Source: Sarcophilus harrisii (Eukaryota > Chordata > Mammalia > Dasyuromorphia > Dasyuridae). Taken from it: a DNA stretch of 64,000 nucleotides. Where the stretch lies: contig NC_045432.1 in the NCBI RefSeq assembly GCF_902635505.1, positions 71,803,823 to 71,867,822 of the forward strand. The letters run 5' to 3'. A model generated the notes under the pieces. That model worked only from the letters and a program-made list of their open reading frames with translations. It did not search any database and was not told the origin of the DNA. The position numbers and the translations under genes are program-made. Shown piece by piece: positions 1 to 11,524 of the stretch (positions are counted from its first letter, which is position 1; each line of letters opens with the position of its first letter).

Positions 1-1159
1 ACCAGGACTTGAATGATTGGTGAGTTACTGAACTGAGCACATCTCTAGTTATGATGGATGGTGTTGCATAAAACAATGCTCTGTGGAAAGTTTAAGGTGG
101 AGCAGGAGGCAAAACATTAAATATCTCCATGTCTTTTCCAGACACACTAAGTCATTAGTCATGTTCTTCACGGGGGGAGGGCGACAGAGGGGACATGCAT
201 GTCTTTACAAGCAGGGACTAGAAGCTGCAATAGGAAATGGTGTCCCCAAAAGAGAGGAGAGGAAAGAAACATCCCTTTGCTGGGTTCCCTGGCTATATTA
301 AATAAAGGTAGAAAACAGAAGGCACCCTGATCAAGTGGTGAGCAGTCTCACATAGAGTTACAATCAGCCAATAAATAGGAGTCATAAAATAATTCAATTT
401 GAGGTAGTTTGGGATATTTCCAAGACAACAGCATTTTGTGCTGAAAACATCGAGTCCATTTAACGAGCTATGGATTAGACCATAGTGTTCACTGGTTTTA
501 AATTAAACAGATAAGAAGCCCCGAGTCAAAGTCAGATATTAATGAGAATTCAGGAAAGGGAGAAGTGAGTTATGAGATTAAAGCTTTGCCTCTTTTCTTT
601 TCTGGTAAGTTTGTCTTTTCATAGATTTCTTACATGCCATTAATTCATGATAATCTTTGCTGCCGTTCTCTGGCATTTTCTTGTTTTGTTTTGATATCAG
701 TTTCAATCCTGCAGTCCAGTCTACTTGACCAACATGTCAGTGCCCTGCTATAGTCAACAATTGAAGTGACCAGCCTTCCCACCTATCATTAAGTTCTCTT
801 CAGAGCCTTCAAGCTGAACAGTATCCACCTAGTTGTTATCTGACCGGGAAACTTCTAAACCACACTGAAGAGATGGAGTTTGTGACTTGATTACTAGTGC
901 TCTTCCTCCTAAATCAGTCTCCGCAGACTGCATGGTTTTTTTCTGTGTACAAGCTCAAGGCTAGCCCCCTCAGATGTAGACTAGAGTATCCTCTGGATCA
1001 TCACAGCTTATTCTAGATGTGTAAACATTGAGGGACAAGGAAGAGGTAAACCCCTGAGTAATTGTAATATTATTCTCATCTCCCTTTTGTATACTATTCA
1101 ATTAAATAATTCATTCATATAGCAAATTGTCCTTTTTGTAACACTAATATATGTATAAT
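1..1159. other. Low-copy DNA, no gene recognised
   Basis: I see no convincing coding region, RNA gene or familiar repeat here. The open frames are short and have no recognisable protein features. AT-rich DNA leads into the L1 fragment that follows. Confidence 0.5.
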
Positions 1160-1517
1160 ACTATTTAAAAGCTATCAAGAAGAAAATACAAACACTCAAA
1201 AACATAAACTACTAAGGAAAGGATTCCTTGTTTACCAAGAACTTCTGGGGAAACTGGAAAGCAGTTTAACAAAAAACAGACTAGCATTTGATACCATATA
1301 TCAAGATAATTCCCAAATAGATAGGCAACATAAACAGAAAAGCTCACATTATAAAAAACAAATTAGAGCAGAGTGGAAGTACCTTTAAATCTATGATCCT
1401 GGGGAGAATTAATAACCAAACAAATGATAAAAGAGATCATGCAAGAGAGATCATTTTGTGTATTTAAAATTAAAAACACAAACAAATTCAATGCAGCTAA
1501 CATGGAAGTTGTTTTTC
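1160..1517 (+). mobile_element. Old L1 fragment (ORF2 3' region), left part
   Basis: This matches the sense strand of the distal L1 ORF2 region, with an 'aacttctggggaaactgg' phrase and an A-rich coding composition. The copy is old and its frame is broken. It is interrupted by a younger antisense L1 at 1518-2123 and resumes at 2124. The last 16 bases (1502-1517) are the target site that was duplicated by that insertion. Confidence 0.7.
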
Positions 1518-2123
1518 TTTTTTTTAATTATAGCTTTTTATTTACAAGATATATTCACGAGTAATTTTTCAGCATTGACAGTTGCCAAACCTTCTGTTCC
1601 AACTTTTCCCCTTCCTCCCCCCACCCCCTCCCCCAGATGGCAGTTGACCAATACATGTTAAATATGTTAAAGCATAAGTTAAATACAATATATGTCTACA
1701 TGTCCATACAGTTATTTTGCTGTACAAAAAGAATCGGACTTAGAAATAGTGTACAATTAACCTGTGAAGGAAATCAAAAATGCAGGTGGACAAAAATAGA
1801 GGGATTGGGAATTCTATGTAGTGGTTCATAGTCATCTCCCAGAGTTCTTTCCCTGGGTGTAGCTAGTTTAGTTTATTACTGCTCTGGAACTGATTTGGTT
1901 CATCTCATTGTTGAAGAGGGCCCCGTCCATCAGAATTGATCATCATATAGTATATAATGATCTCCTGGTCCTGCTCATTTCACTCAGCATCAGTTCCTGT
2001 AAGTCTCTCCAGGCCTTTCTGAAATCATCCTGCTGGTCATTTCTTACAGAACAAGAATATTCCATATAGTCATATACCACAATTTATTCAGCCATTCTCC
2101 AGTTGATGGGCATCCACTCAGTT
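1518..2123 (-). mobile_element. 5'-truncated marsupial L1 3' end, nested insertion
   Basis: This is an antisense copy of a marsupial L1 3' end. It starts with a T-rich run, which is the poly-A tail on the minus strand, and runs to the phrase 'gatgggcatccactca'. A perfect 16-bp target-site duplication (atggaagttgtttttc at 1502-1517 and 2124-2139) flanks it. That is a textbook target-primed insertion. The host sequence on both sides belongs to an older L1 in the opposite orientation. The clean duplication implies a comparatively recent event. Confidence 0.85.
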
Positions 2124-2585
2124 ATGGAAGTTGTTTTTCAAAGTATTAATGCAAACTGTCAATAATCACAAAGAAAAATATTCTACAGTGCTAAATTAAA
2201 ACGACTATGAGATTTCACCTCACGTACATCAAATTAGCAAAGATAATAAAAATATATATATATACATCACCAATGACAGAGAGATTGTAGGAAGAAAGGC
2301 ACCATAACATGTTGTTGATGGAGCAAGGATTTTAATCCTAGCTTTCTAGAAAGCGACTTGGTATTATGCTGGAAAAAAGTTACTAAACTGGAATTCCTTT
2401 GATCTAGAGATCCAAATACTACCTCCATGTCTCAAGAAGGTCAATGACAGAGCGTTCTTGTATGTGCAAAAATACTTATAATAGTATCATTTGTAATAGT
2501 AAAAAGCTGAAAATAAACTTCGTGCTCATATAGAGTAGTGAATGATTGAACAAAAGAATACTTAAATATGCAAAGGATCTGTGAT
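2124..2585 (+). mobile_element. Old L1 fragment, right part
   Basis: This continues the interrupted L1. It matches the extreme 3' part of marsupial L1 ORF2 in sense orientation, including 'caagaaggtcaatgacag' and the following 'tgcaaaaatacttataat' phrase. It ends near a 'gaatacttaaatatgcaa' stretch. Confidence 0.75.
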
Positions 2586-2629
2586 TTCATCATCCTGAGG
2601 AAGTGCTTCTATAACCCTCTCTGATTTAG

Positions 2630-2730
2630 TAGATAAATTCTAAGGCGTTACATGAGGCACATTGAGCCGAAGTGACTTGCCCATGGGTACACATATTAAG
2701 TTTCAACCCCAAACTCTATCTACTGGCTCT
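2630..2730 (-). mobile_element. MIR-class SINE fragment
   Basis: The 'agtgacttgcccatgggt' core in antisense orientation is the conserved core of MIR/MAR-type SINEs. The copy is old and partial. Confidence 0.5.
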
Positions 2731-2731
2731 G

Positions 2732-2903
2732 AGATTCTTAACCGGGGGTTTGTAAATATGGTTTGAAAAAACTGATAACTGTATTTCAATATCATTGATT
2801 TGTAATCCTTTGAATTTTACTTTTCACATTTAAAAGCATTCTAAGAAGAGCTTTACCAGACTGCCCAACAGGTCCATGATACACAAAAAAATGAAGAACC
2901 CTT
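2732..2903. mobile_element. Non-autonomous hAT-like repeat
   Basis: The element begins 'gattcttaaccggggg' and ends 'aatgaagaaccctt', so its ends are imperfect inverted copies. The interior has the 'aggtccatgatacac' phrase seen in a widespread mammalian hAT-type MITE. Divergence is high. Family placement is from memory of the consensus and is tentative. Confidence 0.45.
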
Positions 2904-3334
2904 ACTGCCTCTGTAGCCAAATACAAAGCATCCATAAAACATTTGTTAAAGGTAGTAGGCTACATAGATTTAAAGTCTGCATCAAAGTGGGAGGGTTTCT
3001 GAGCAAGGTTTTCAGTGACTAGGAATATAAGAGACAACTCGAAAACTAGCAGCTGTGGCCACAAATCAAAGCAGAGCATTTTACCTGCTCAGTAGGAAGA
3101 AACTACTCAGCTCTCTGCTTCTCTTTTCAACCACACCCAGAGATCCTCCTCCTCATCAGTAGCCTCCCCAATAGGGACTGGAGCGACTGAAGATGTATCT
3201 TCCAGAGCTTCACTTCAGAGCTGTAATTGCCAAAGCTCAAAAGCCATTCCCTCCTTTCTTGCATACCTGGAAACTCAGGGTGGAGACCATTTTTTGGCTA
3301 GACTCCAGTGAATAATGCACACCTGTACATTCTT

Positions 3335-3748
3335 TTCTCCCTGTCGGCGGGTCTCACTTCAGTGACTTCTACATTTCCAGTTTCTCCCATCTCCCACCCA
3401 TCTCACTACCAATCCCATGCTAACTTACTCTTCCCAAAGCACAGGTCTGACCACATCACTCACCCACTTCAGGACTTTCCTTATTATCTGATTCAAATAT
3501 AAACTCCTCAGATTGGCTTTTAAAGCCTTTCACAGACTGGTTCTAATTTATCTTTCCAGACTGATTTCCTATTCTCTTTGTTCCAACTCAACTCATCTAC
3601 TCGGTGTTCCCCATAAATGATCATTTCTCTCTCCTCACTGTGCCTTTTGTACAAGTGGTCCCCTCTCATCTCTACCTAAAAGAATCCCAGGCTCCTCTCA
3701 AGGCTCAATTCAAGGCTCACCTCCTACACAGGTTTTTCCTGTTCAAAC
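3335..3748 (+). mobile_element. L2 LINE 3' region
   Basis: This is sense-strand L2 3' coding and UTR sequence, with 'acaggtctgaccacatca', 'aaactcctcagattggct' and 'aaggctcaattcaaggct' phrases. The L2 tail resumes at 3909 after a SINE insertion. Confidence 0.75.
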
Positions 3749-3908
3749 ATGCCTTTGACCCATCCTGGCTATGTGACCTTGGGCAAGCGACAGCCTCTCA
3801 GTGGCCCAGACTGTACATTGCAGAGAAGGTGTTGTCCTACATTGGTGGAAGGAATTTCCTCTCTGGGAGTTCCATTCAGTAAAGAAATCATAGGTCTAGT
3901 TCCTATCC
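3749..3908 (+). mobile_element. Marsupial tRNA-derived SINE, 3' half, inserted in L2
   Basis: The phrase order 'tatgtgaccttgggcaag', 'ttgcagagaaggtgttg' and 'aggaatttcctctctggg' is that of a marsupial SINE family. Related copies lie at 34767-35009 and 60237-60425. It separates two parts of one L2. Confidence 0.65.
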
Positions 3909-3985
3909 CTTGTTCCTAGCCCTAGTTCAGTACCTTACATGTTATAGGTGATTATAGATGCTTGTTGAATTAGTAGGTTGTTTTT
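3909..3985 (+). mobile_element. L2 LINE 3' terminus
   Basis: The classic L2 tail ('gatgcttgttgaattag') follows the SINE and completes the copy that starts near 3335. Confidence 0.6.
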
Positions 3986-4019
3986 AAGCGTGTGCTGAAT
4001 TTGATTTAATTGAATCCAT

Positions 4020-4200
4020 TCTCTACCCATTAACGAGCACTTTTGATGCGCCAGATACAACACTAGAACTTGGATGCAAAGTTCGAAAAAAGAAAGTGTC
4101 TACCCTCAAGGAGAGTACATTCTAATGGTTATTCATTAGACAATTCTTAGACAAAACTGGACACGCGAGAGGAAATGTGGAACTGTAGTTTACAGGTAAC
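4020..4200 (-). mobile_element. L2 LINE 3' end, antisense
   Basis: The degraded antisense L2 3' end has a 'cagatacaacactagaac' core followed by 'ctcaaggagagtacattc'. Confidence 0.55.
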
Positions 4201-4204
4201 CCTA

Positions 4205-4420
4205 ACTGATCAATCAACAAACATCTATTAAGCAGTTATCACGAGCAAGACACTGGGCGAAGCCCTGAGAATACGAAGGCAGAAGTGAAACAAGCTCACA
4301 GGGCTCGCATCTGAATACAGGCCCAACAGGAGCATACAAGGTGTAGACATATTCTAGAGAAAATCAGTAAAGAGTACTTTTGTGAGGAAAGCCCTCGTGT
4401 TGTGAAAGAAAGCAAGGATC
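4205..4420 (-). mobile_element. L2 LINE 3' end, antisense
   Basis: A second antisense L2 tail begins 'caatcaacaaacatctat'. It directly abuts the preceding copy, so two independent insertions or one rearranged copy are possible. Confidence 0.55.
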
Positions 4421-4986
4421 CCAAAAGGCAGGAGGATGGGGGGAGAAAAAGATGAAACAGTACCGGTGGGGGCTCGCGGGGAGGATTCAAGGTTATATAA
4501 GCTACTACAAGGAGCAACAAAGGTGAGTTGGAGTGGAAATGCTTGACAACCCATCTCCTAGTGACAAATAAAACTGCACTGAGGGATTATGATAGAAACC
4601 TTTCAAGTTACTGTGCCTTCCTGAGGCCATGATTCCAGTAGAGTGCAATCAGTAACAGCTTCATATGGCCGGGAAGATCACTCCAGCCAAAAGACAGTCG
4701 AAGGGATCAGTGAATAAGTTAATGTTTTGAAAACAGACTAAACCTAGGAAATGGAAGACAGCTAACTATTTCCCAGCTTGCAGCGAGATGTCTAAGCTGC
4801 AAGTTTGAGTCCTGAGCATGTCCACACATTTATCATTCCACTCACTATGCCGGGGCTCAGGAAGCGGCAAATTGTGTCTCCTTAACAAGGAACTGGAACA
4901 AGTCTTGAGACACTAGGCACCTGCCTAATGTGCCAGGGAGGTGGCAGAGGAAGGGCACCCAAAGAAACCGGGTGGGCAAACAGGCA
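4421..4986. other. Low-copy DNA, no gene recognised
   Basis: No supported coding or RNA gene is seen. Open frames here lack recognisable protein features and overlap one another on both strands. Confidence 0.45.
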
Positions 4987-5052
4987 TGCAAAGAGTGAGG
5001 ATCCGGGCAGTCAGGTAGAGAGATTGAGCTGCCCGGCTCCTCACTCTTTGCA
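4987..5052. repeat. Near-perfect hairpin, 24-bp arms, 18-nt loop
   Basis: The arms 4987-5010 and 5029-5052 are reverse complements at 23 of 24 positions. The single mismatch is T at 5002 opposite G at 5038. The loop is 18 nt. The size and stem resemble a microRNA precursor or a tiny palindromic MITE, but no family is recognised and nothing shows it is transcribed. Confidence 0.8.
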
Positions 5053-5424
5053 GATTGGGAAGATGCCACCTGAGAACAGAGCCTGGCAGGAAGCCCGAAG
5101 TCTGGCCCAACAGGGACCAAGATATCTGTAAGAACTGAAGGAAACAAAAGGGAGACTAAAGCACAAGTAGCAGGGAAAGGCCTACATAGCTGGTGGCAAG
5201 AGCAGCTTCAGGCGTGGAGGGCTCTTATAGACTTGATTCTGGAACTTGAGGATCCCTGGCATGGAGGTCTGTTACCGGGAGGGCTCATGCAGAGGCTCAG
5301 ATGAGAAGAAAAGTAAAAGAGACAGGTAAGTGGCTGACATTAGCCAGTAACCGCAGAGTGCCTTGACTTGGGGTATAGGTAAGGGAAATTCCCCTTACCA
5401 CTTAAAAATCTTTTTTCCCCTCAG
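5053..5424. other. Low-copy DNA, no gene recognised
   Basis: Nothing recognisable is seen between the hairpin and the following MIR-class relic. Confidence 0.4.
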
Positions 5425-5605
5425 GGTCCGAGTGTTAGAGTTGGAAGAGACCTCAGAGACCATCCAGTCCAAGTCTCTCCTTTTATAGAGTGGTCTTTGA
5501 GGTCACAAGATTTCCCCACATCATACAAGTGGCAAAGCTAGAATTCAAACCCAGTTCCTCAGACCTGACATCCGATATTCTTTGCTTTGCTTTGCACTGC
5601 CTCCA
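5425..5605 (-). mobile_element. MIR-class SINE, antisense
   Basis: The antisense SINE has 'gttggaagagacctcaga' followed by the 'acaagtggcaaagctaga' core. It is old. Confidence 0.6.
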
Positions 5606-6189
5606 CCCAGCAGCTAGAAAACAAGGGGACTCCAGAGTTGTGGGCTCACTGATAGACATTTCCAACATAAATAGGCATAGAAGAGCAGAGAAGGCGGAGC
5701 ATGCTGGGAGATTCCCTACATGTTTCAGTGAATCCATTCCATGTTCACTTAGACAACTCCTGGAACCTCCAGTTCTGGGGTAGAGGAAGACAATTATGTG
5801 GCCTGCTCCCACACCATCAAACAACCTCATTAAGGTCCTTTGTAGGAAAAATCAAACCAAACCAAAAAAAATAACAAAACGAAGAGAGAAATCAAATATA
5901 GATAAGGAGTGCCAGGTTAGATCCCATCACTAATGAGCTTATGGCTATTTTGTTTTGTTTGTGATAAATTGATATGTTTTGTTTTAACATAACCAACACT
6001 TCCCTAGAATTGCTGAAACATTCTCCTCTCCCAAGGGGAATACAAAATTCCTTTAAAACAGTTGAGTAAACTGTTGGGAAAGATCCACGTAGGCCAACTT
6101 TGTTGTTGTCCTTTGTTCTTGAATAGGGTTGGGGCATCAGGGAGGTATGGTGGGACGTGTGAGGGAATTGGATTTGTGTGGGAGAACTG
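5606..6189. other. Low-copy DNA, no gene recognised
   Basis: No supported features are seen. Confidence 0.4.
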
Positions 6190-7120
6190 TGTGAAGTTCC
6201 CTGCCTCACTTTCTCCTCCTGAGCCACCTGGGCCCAATGGGCAGATAGAGATCGGGACAACCGCAGATAGCCCTGGATGCGGTGGGAAACCTGTGCCTTT
6301 TGAAGCTGAGGTCTTTACCCTGTCTCAGTTTGACTGAGGCATTCAATGATTAAGGCTGGGTGAGAGCGGAGGCAGAGAATGGCCAACAGTCAAAAACATT
6401 CAGAGAGGACAAGATCCTGAGTGTTTCTGGTCAAAATATAAAACCGTTGCTATTTACATTCACTCCAAGTCAAAGGGGGGCCCAAACAATGACGAATTGG
6501 GTCTTGGCCTGGGACCCAGTATTGTCCAATCAATGAGAACCAGAGTGATTTGGGTTTAAGGTGGTCCTTAAGAAAGAGATCTAGCCTGTAAACTCCAAGA
6601 TATCTTGTGATATCTCAAATAATGTGGCTCAGTACATAGAGATCTCTTTTTGCTGACCTTAACTTCTAGCAGTCAGATATCTGGATATCTGGCCTCTTAT
6701 TAAGGTTGCTGAGGTCAAAAGCAATAGGAGATAGTTGTAAATCTCAGAATCCAACAAGAAATGGGTAAAAATGGCCTCCTAGTAAAGCAAGGATGATACC
6801 GCCGGTATGGCCCTGGAAGGATGCTCCTCGTGTAGCATCGTCCGGTGGCTGCTCTCCTTGTTCGGGGCAAAGGTCTCTCTTGAACTTTGCTGAGCTAAAG
6901 GAATCTCGACTGGAGATCTTTTGTCTCTGGAGATGGTGGCTGAGCTCCAGGGCCAGCTGACCTCTAGGCCTGTGATTACTGACTGAATGTTTTCACCTAA
7001 ATGTCACCGAGACTGAGCTGTCATAGTTTTTCTGGAGGCTGTGGCAACATCCCATCGGCCCTTTCAAACCTCGCCATTTGCTCTTTGCGTGACACAGTTT
7101 AACCTGTGTCTTCCCTGTCA
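6190..7120. other. Unclassified old repeat-like block
   Basis: This stretch has the feel of an old dispersed element: a TATA-like 'atataaaaccg', short internal repeats of 'gatatctgg', and 'ctcagtttgactgaggca'. I could not define ends or flanking duplications. A solitary, decayed LTR is one possibility and plain low-copy DNA is another. Confidence 0.25.
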
Positions 7121-7329
7121 AGTATCCTAATTGGTCAGCGGACTAAACTCCCAGCGGGAAACTTGGGCCAATTAAGAATGTGTGTTGCTGGAGCGGGGTG
7201 GGGGGGGGGAGGTTATGCACAGAACGGTAAATGCCTGACTGGGATTTCCCCGTTGTCATTTAACTATCTAAATGCTACGAGTGTGGCAGCAAGAAAATGG
7301 GGGACTGCTTTGAGAGGGGCAGGATCTCC

Positions 7330-7850
7330 AGGGCTCCAGGGCGAGAGTCTCACTGTCCTCGGCCCCACTCAGACATCATCTGGAGGACTGTGTTCTAGTC
7401 TGGACACTATGGTGTAAGGACAATGATAAGCTGCAAAACACCCAGGAGTGATTGGCCAAGATGGGGAAGGGAAGGGCCTAGAGTCTACGTCATATGAGCA
7501 TCAGTTGAATGAACTGAGAACATTTAGGCTGGGGAATAAAAGAGAAGGGAACAGGAAGGGACTCCTGTCTTCCAGTATTTAAAATACAGATCACATTCTG
7601 CTTGACCTCAGAGGGCAGAATCAGGAAACACGGGTGGAAGCGTAAAACGGGGCAATTCAGACTTGATGCCAAGAAACATTTCCTAAAAATGAGGGCCACT
7701 TCTCTGTGGAATGGGAGCCCTGGACAATGGATGGGTGCTTCCCTTCAGAAGCCCTCAAGCAGAGGCCAGATGGCCGCTGGGTATGCTATGTGTCATGGGG
7801 ATTCCTTTCTCCGAGAGCTGGGACTTGGTGACCTCTGAGATCCCCGGCCC
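7330..7850 (+). mobile_element. L3/CR1-clade LINE 3' region
   Basis: Sense-strand L3/CR1 phrases occur in consensus order: 'gactgtgttctagtctgg', 'gattggccaagatgggga', then 'tctgtggaatgggagcc' and 'ttggtgacctctgagatc'. The copy is old. Confidence 0.7.
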
Positions 7851-8584
7851 CCCCTTCACTTCTCTGAGCCTGTGTAAGACGCTGCTACGTCACCAAGCCC
7901 AATTCTTCCCAGATCTCTTGGAAGGTCTTATTGAATCCAATGATTTGCATAGATCCCTAAGCATGTAGCTTTCTGAACCCCAGTAAGAAAACACATCCCC
8001 AAAGCCAAGCTCTGTCCCGTGTGCAGCAAGCTTCACTTGTTCCTCCAAATGAGTTTATAAAAGAGCCATCTGCTACCTCTGTGTTTAACCAAGACTGCAA
8101 TCATCCTTTTGTACAACCTGGCTGAGTTAAAACAAGAAAGATGAGGTCTTTTGCATTTCATGTAATTGTCAGTGCACATTTTGCAACCTTGATGTCCCAT
8201 CAGGCTCATCATACACTCGGTTTCTTAAATCCTCGGGAAGAAAGCGAAAGACAAAGATGCATTTTGGGGTAAGGCTGGAGGATCTTGTGTCTCTGGTACT
8301 GCCCGTCCTTCAAGCTTCGGAGGAGCGGGGATTACTGTGAACACGACAGGGTGGTCCAAGTCAGCCTGCATGGACTCCAAGTGGGAGCCCACCGTGTGGG
8401 AAAGCGAGGAAGGAAAATGTGGCCTGACCTTCAGTTTAGCTGGTGGCCATTCCAGAGAGAATCCACAAACCTGTCAGTTAAATCATTTAAGAGCCCTTCA
8501 AGCAGAAACATTCCCGGGCAAAATGAGGAAAGAAGGACTCTTTCCAGCAACTACCAACAACGGGATTCACAAAACTAATCCAAC
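7851..8584. other. Low-copy DNA, possible conserved non-coding block
   Basis: No gene is recognised. 8030-8230 is AT-balanced and repeat-free, with homeodomain/POU-like words such as 'ttttgcatttcatgtaat'. It could be a distal regulatory element, but only alignment to other mammals can show this. Confidence 0.3.
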
Positions 8585-8762
8585 AGATCTCATTCTTTCT
8601 CTCTTATTCTCTTTTCTTTTGCCTTCTCTCTTTCATTCTCCTCCTTTCTTCTCTTTTCTTCCTCCTCTTCTTCCTCCTTCTTCACCTGTCTTTCTCTCTC
8701 TCTGTCTCCCTCTTTCTCTCTCTTTACGGCCTCTCTGTTCCCTACCTCCCCATCTCCCCTCA
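8585..8762. repeat. CT-rich polypyrimidine tract
   Basis: About 180 bases of imperfect CT/TTC repeat lie on the plus strand. The Ser/Leu/Pro-rich open frame across it is a by-product of this composition. Confidence 0.85.
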
Positions 8763-8904
8763 AAGGTAGCTACATGTTCTATACCCCCAGTACAGGGTAC
8801 TTCCTGTGCAGGTGTCTACACTAGGAGAACGTAGAATGATTTCAGCTCTGAGCCCCCCTCTCCCAGTTTCCAACAATCTCCCTCATCTGCATCCATGTTG
8901 CTTC

Positions 8905-9010
8905 TGCCTAGTAGAATGTAAGCTCCTCAGGAGCAAGAACCGTTTCACCTTTGTCTTCCTCTCCCCAGAGCCTAAGGGCACAGCGTCTCCTCCTTGGCTT
9001 TCACCAGGTA
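8905..9010 (+). mobile_element. L2 LINE 3' end
   Basis: 'agaatgtaagctcctcag' followed by 'ccccagagcctaagggca' is the L2 3' terminal region. Confidence 0.6.
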
Positions 9011-9235
9011 CCTGAAGTTCCTACATTGTTAGCAGTGGGCCGGGGGCAGCAGGGGGCCAGGACGGATCAGCAGGGGCCGGAGGACTTAGGTCAATGGAGT
9101 ATAGAAGTCATGCAGGCTGGAGCCTGGGGCAGCAGCATCCAGAGTCTGAAATGAGGGTCAGAGTACAGGTGGTAAAGCTGTGCCTAGGTGACGGAGGGTC
9201 GGAGAAGGTGAACCAGGGAAGGGACCCAGATTTCA

Positions 9236-9545
9236 CTTGGTCAGTCAACAAATATTTATTAAGTGCCAGGCACTGGGATGCTGTACCTTGGCAAAAGACG
9301 CCATTCCTGAATTCAGGAAGCTAACAGCTAAATGAGGGAGATCACCTGCAAACATCTATGTATGTGCAACATGTGCCATCTAAACGGGAGGGTCATCGAA
9401 GGGAGAAGGTACCGGGCCCTGGGCAAAAGTAGAAGCCAAGTAAACAAATGGTGTTTAAGCCAAGCACAAAAAAACCAAGTGAAGAGCCTAGAGGAACATC
9501 ATCAGGACAGAAAGGTACCCACTAGTCTGTTACTTATTTAGCAAA
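9236..9545 (-). mobile_element. L2 LINE 3' end, antisense
   Basis: It begins with the typical antisense L2 tail 'caacaaatatttattaag' and 'tgccaggcactgggatgc', then degrades. Confidence 0.65.
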
Positions 9546-10960
9546 TGTTTATAGAGGATCCACTTGGGGAGGGGATTCCCACCAGGTTTTGTGGGGGACG
9601 TAAAGATTGGTAAGGCACAGAAAGATCTCTTGGGTTTGAGGTCAAAGGACTCCCTCAGGAGAAAGGAAGGATCACAAGGGGAAGTGTGGGGGGGCTGGAA
9701 GAACTGCAGAGGAAAGCCCCAGTGGCTGGCACAGGGACTGAGTCACATCGTCATCTTGGTGAAGAACAAATAGCTAGAATAATGGCAAAAGCCACCGGCC
9801 CCTAGCTGGCCCCTAGTCCAGATCACAGGGGGAGCGCTAAAAGGGACATGAGAGATTATCTGGAAAACTGAGGTCGCCTAGAAAGGTGGTACCATTCAAG
9901 AGACGAGCCATGGAGGCTGACCCGCGTGGGTACGGTGCCGCTCCCCGGCTTGGCATCGGCCAAACCGATGGCTGACTGTTTGGAAATGCCCAAGACAAGG
10001 CGGGTATCTCATTTTGGACTCCCTCTTCTTTTTTAAACTGTTGCCCATGTGGAAGAGCTTGCAGCCAGCCAGGCCGGGCCCAATTTGGGCACCATGTACC
10101 CAGAGCTTGTTTTGTTAAGGCTGCCTGCAACCTCGAAAGTCTCAGATGTCTTTCATGGGCCGGGTTCTTTGAATGGGAAATTCCCACCACAAGCAACAGC
10201 AAAGACAGCTCCAATTATGCTCTTCTTGGGAACTTATTAACTAGCCTCGGCTCAGTCTCAAAAAGCCTGGGAGAACCACGAGAGCTGCGGCTCTTCGCCT
10301 CTGGCTTTCCACATGCCGAGGATGCTTTCGAATTCATTTCCTCATTTCCTCCTCTGCAAATTAAGAGTCGGTGCTTAGTATTCCCTCTAACAAGATCGGA
10401 CTGATTCGGCTCCCCCCCAACCCCGAGTGGGAGGCCAGAGGCCCCCACTTGGCGGTTTCCTACCTTCAGAGAGGGGTGCTTTGGGTGTGCCTGCTTTAAA
10501 GAGAGCCAGGTGAATTAGAACATGAAAGGCCAACCTTTTGCCTTCATTTATGTGAAACAGCAAGAAGCCTTTGGGGCTTTTAATGAGGGCCTTTTCCTTT
10601 TCCCTTGGTAATCTAATCAACTTGTGACAAGTTCCTCTTTCTACTCTTTCATGCTCCTTTGGAACCCCTTATTAATTTTTCCACTTTATTAGCTTATCTA
10701 ACTGAGATCTGGAAAGTAGGCGGACTCCCACCACCCACCTCCCAAGCACACCCACCCACCCCAATTGTGACCTGCTTCCTGACTGAGCACAGTCAACCAA
10801 CAGAAAAGTAGTCACTTAGCACCTACTAGAGGCAAAGGGCCAACTAGGAGGAGGGCATGGAGCAGAGGGTCTGGCCCAGGGCAGCTCCCTCCCTTGGGTG
10901 GGATGACTGAAGCTCTGGCTAAGGCTCAGTGACAGCACCTGCACTCCTTCCAAAGGGAGA
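9546..10960. other. Low-copy DNA, possible conserved non-coding blocks
   Basis: No gene is recognised. Two repeat-free islands (10020-10250 and 10480-10720) carry TCF-like 'cctttgggg' and homeodomain-like 'ttttaatgag' words and look unlike decayed repeats. Regulatory function is a guess. Confidence 0.3.
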
Positions 10961-10969
10961 AGCACCTCT

Positions 10970-11030
10970 TGAGCTTGCTTAGCTCAGTGCCTGGAGCATA
11001 GTAAATGCCAGAAATGTTCTAGCTCTCCAT
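10970..11030 (+). mobile_element. L2 LINE 3' terminal fragment
   Basis: 'ctcagtgcctggagcata' and 'gtaaatgccagaaatg' match the L2 3' end. The fragment is short and old. Confidence 0.5.
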
Positions 11031-11264
11031 TGACCTAGCTAATCCATATATCTAATTACTAGAAATAATCAGTTAAAATAGAAAGGTTCCAGATAACCTA
11101 CTACTTCCTTACTATAATTTTACTTGGGGTCAAGTGATCGCTGGCCTGGCCCCATCCACCACCACATACTGAGCAGTCTCCTTGGAAGGAGCCTCCCCTG
11201 AGCCCCACAGAAGCATCTGAGGAAGGATTCCCTGGTGTTTGCCTCCAGCACCAAAACCACTCAT

Positions 11265-11430
11265 CTCAGCTGTGAGTTAGGGACCTGGCTTGGAACTTTG
11301 GCTCTTACTTAGTCTTTGCTTGATCTTGGACAAGTTATCCTCTCTCACTGGCCTCTGTCCTGTCAGGTATCTATGATCCTTAAGATTTCCTTCAGCTCTT
11401 AACCTATGACCCCGTGACTGTTGTGCTTTA
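11265..11430 (+). mobile_element. MIR-class SINE
   Basis: 'gatcttggacaagttatc' and 'agatttccttcagctctt' occur in sense order. Confidence 0.55.
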
Positions 11431-11461
11431 CTGAGAGCCTGGCCCAGCAACAGGAAAAAGC

Positions 11462-11524
11462 CACCTGTCCAAAGAGAGAAGCTATCTGGGAGGACCTGTC
11501 CAAAGAGAGAGGCTATCTGGGAGG
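11462..11524 (+). repeat. 31-bp tandem duplication
   Basis: Two adjacent copies of a 31-bp unit containing 'cctgtccaaagagagaag' differ at about one or two bases. It is a local duplication in otherwise low-copy DNA. Confidence 0.8.

Noticed and set aside
6190-7120. Possible solitary LTR of an endogenous retrovirus
   Set aside because: No clear ends, flanking duplication or internal retroviral coding sequence could be seen, so it is listed only as an unclassified block.
8337-8834. 165-codon plus-strand frame
   Set aside because: Its second half is the CT-rich tract and the first half has no recognisable domain.
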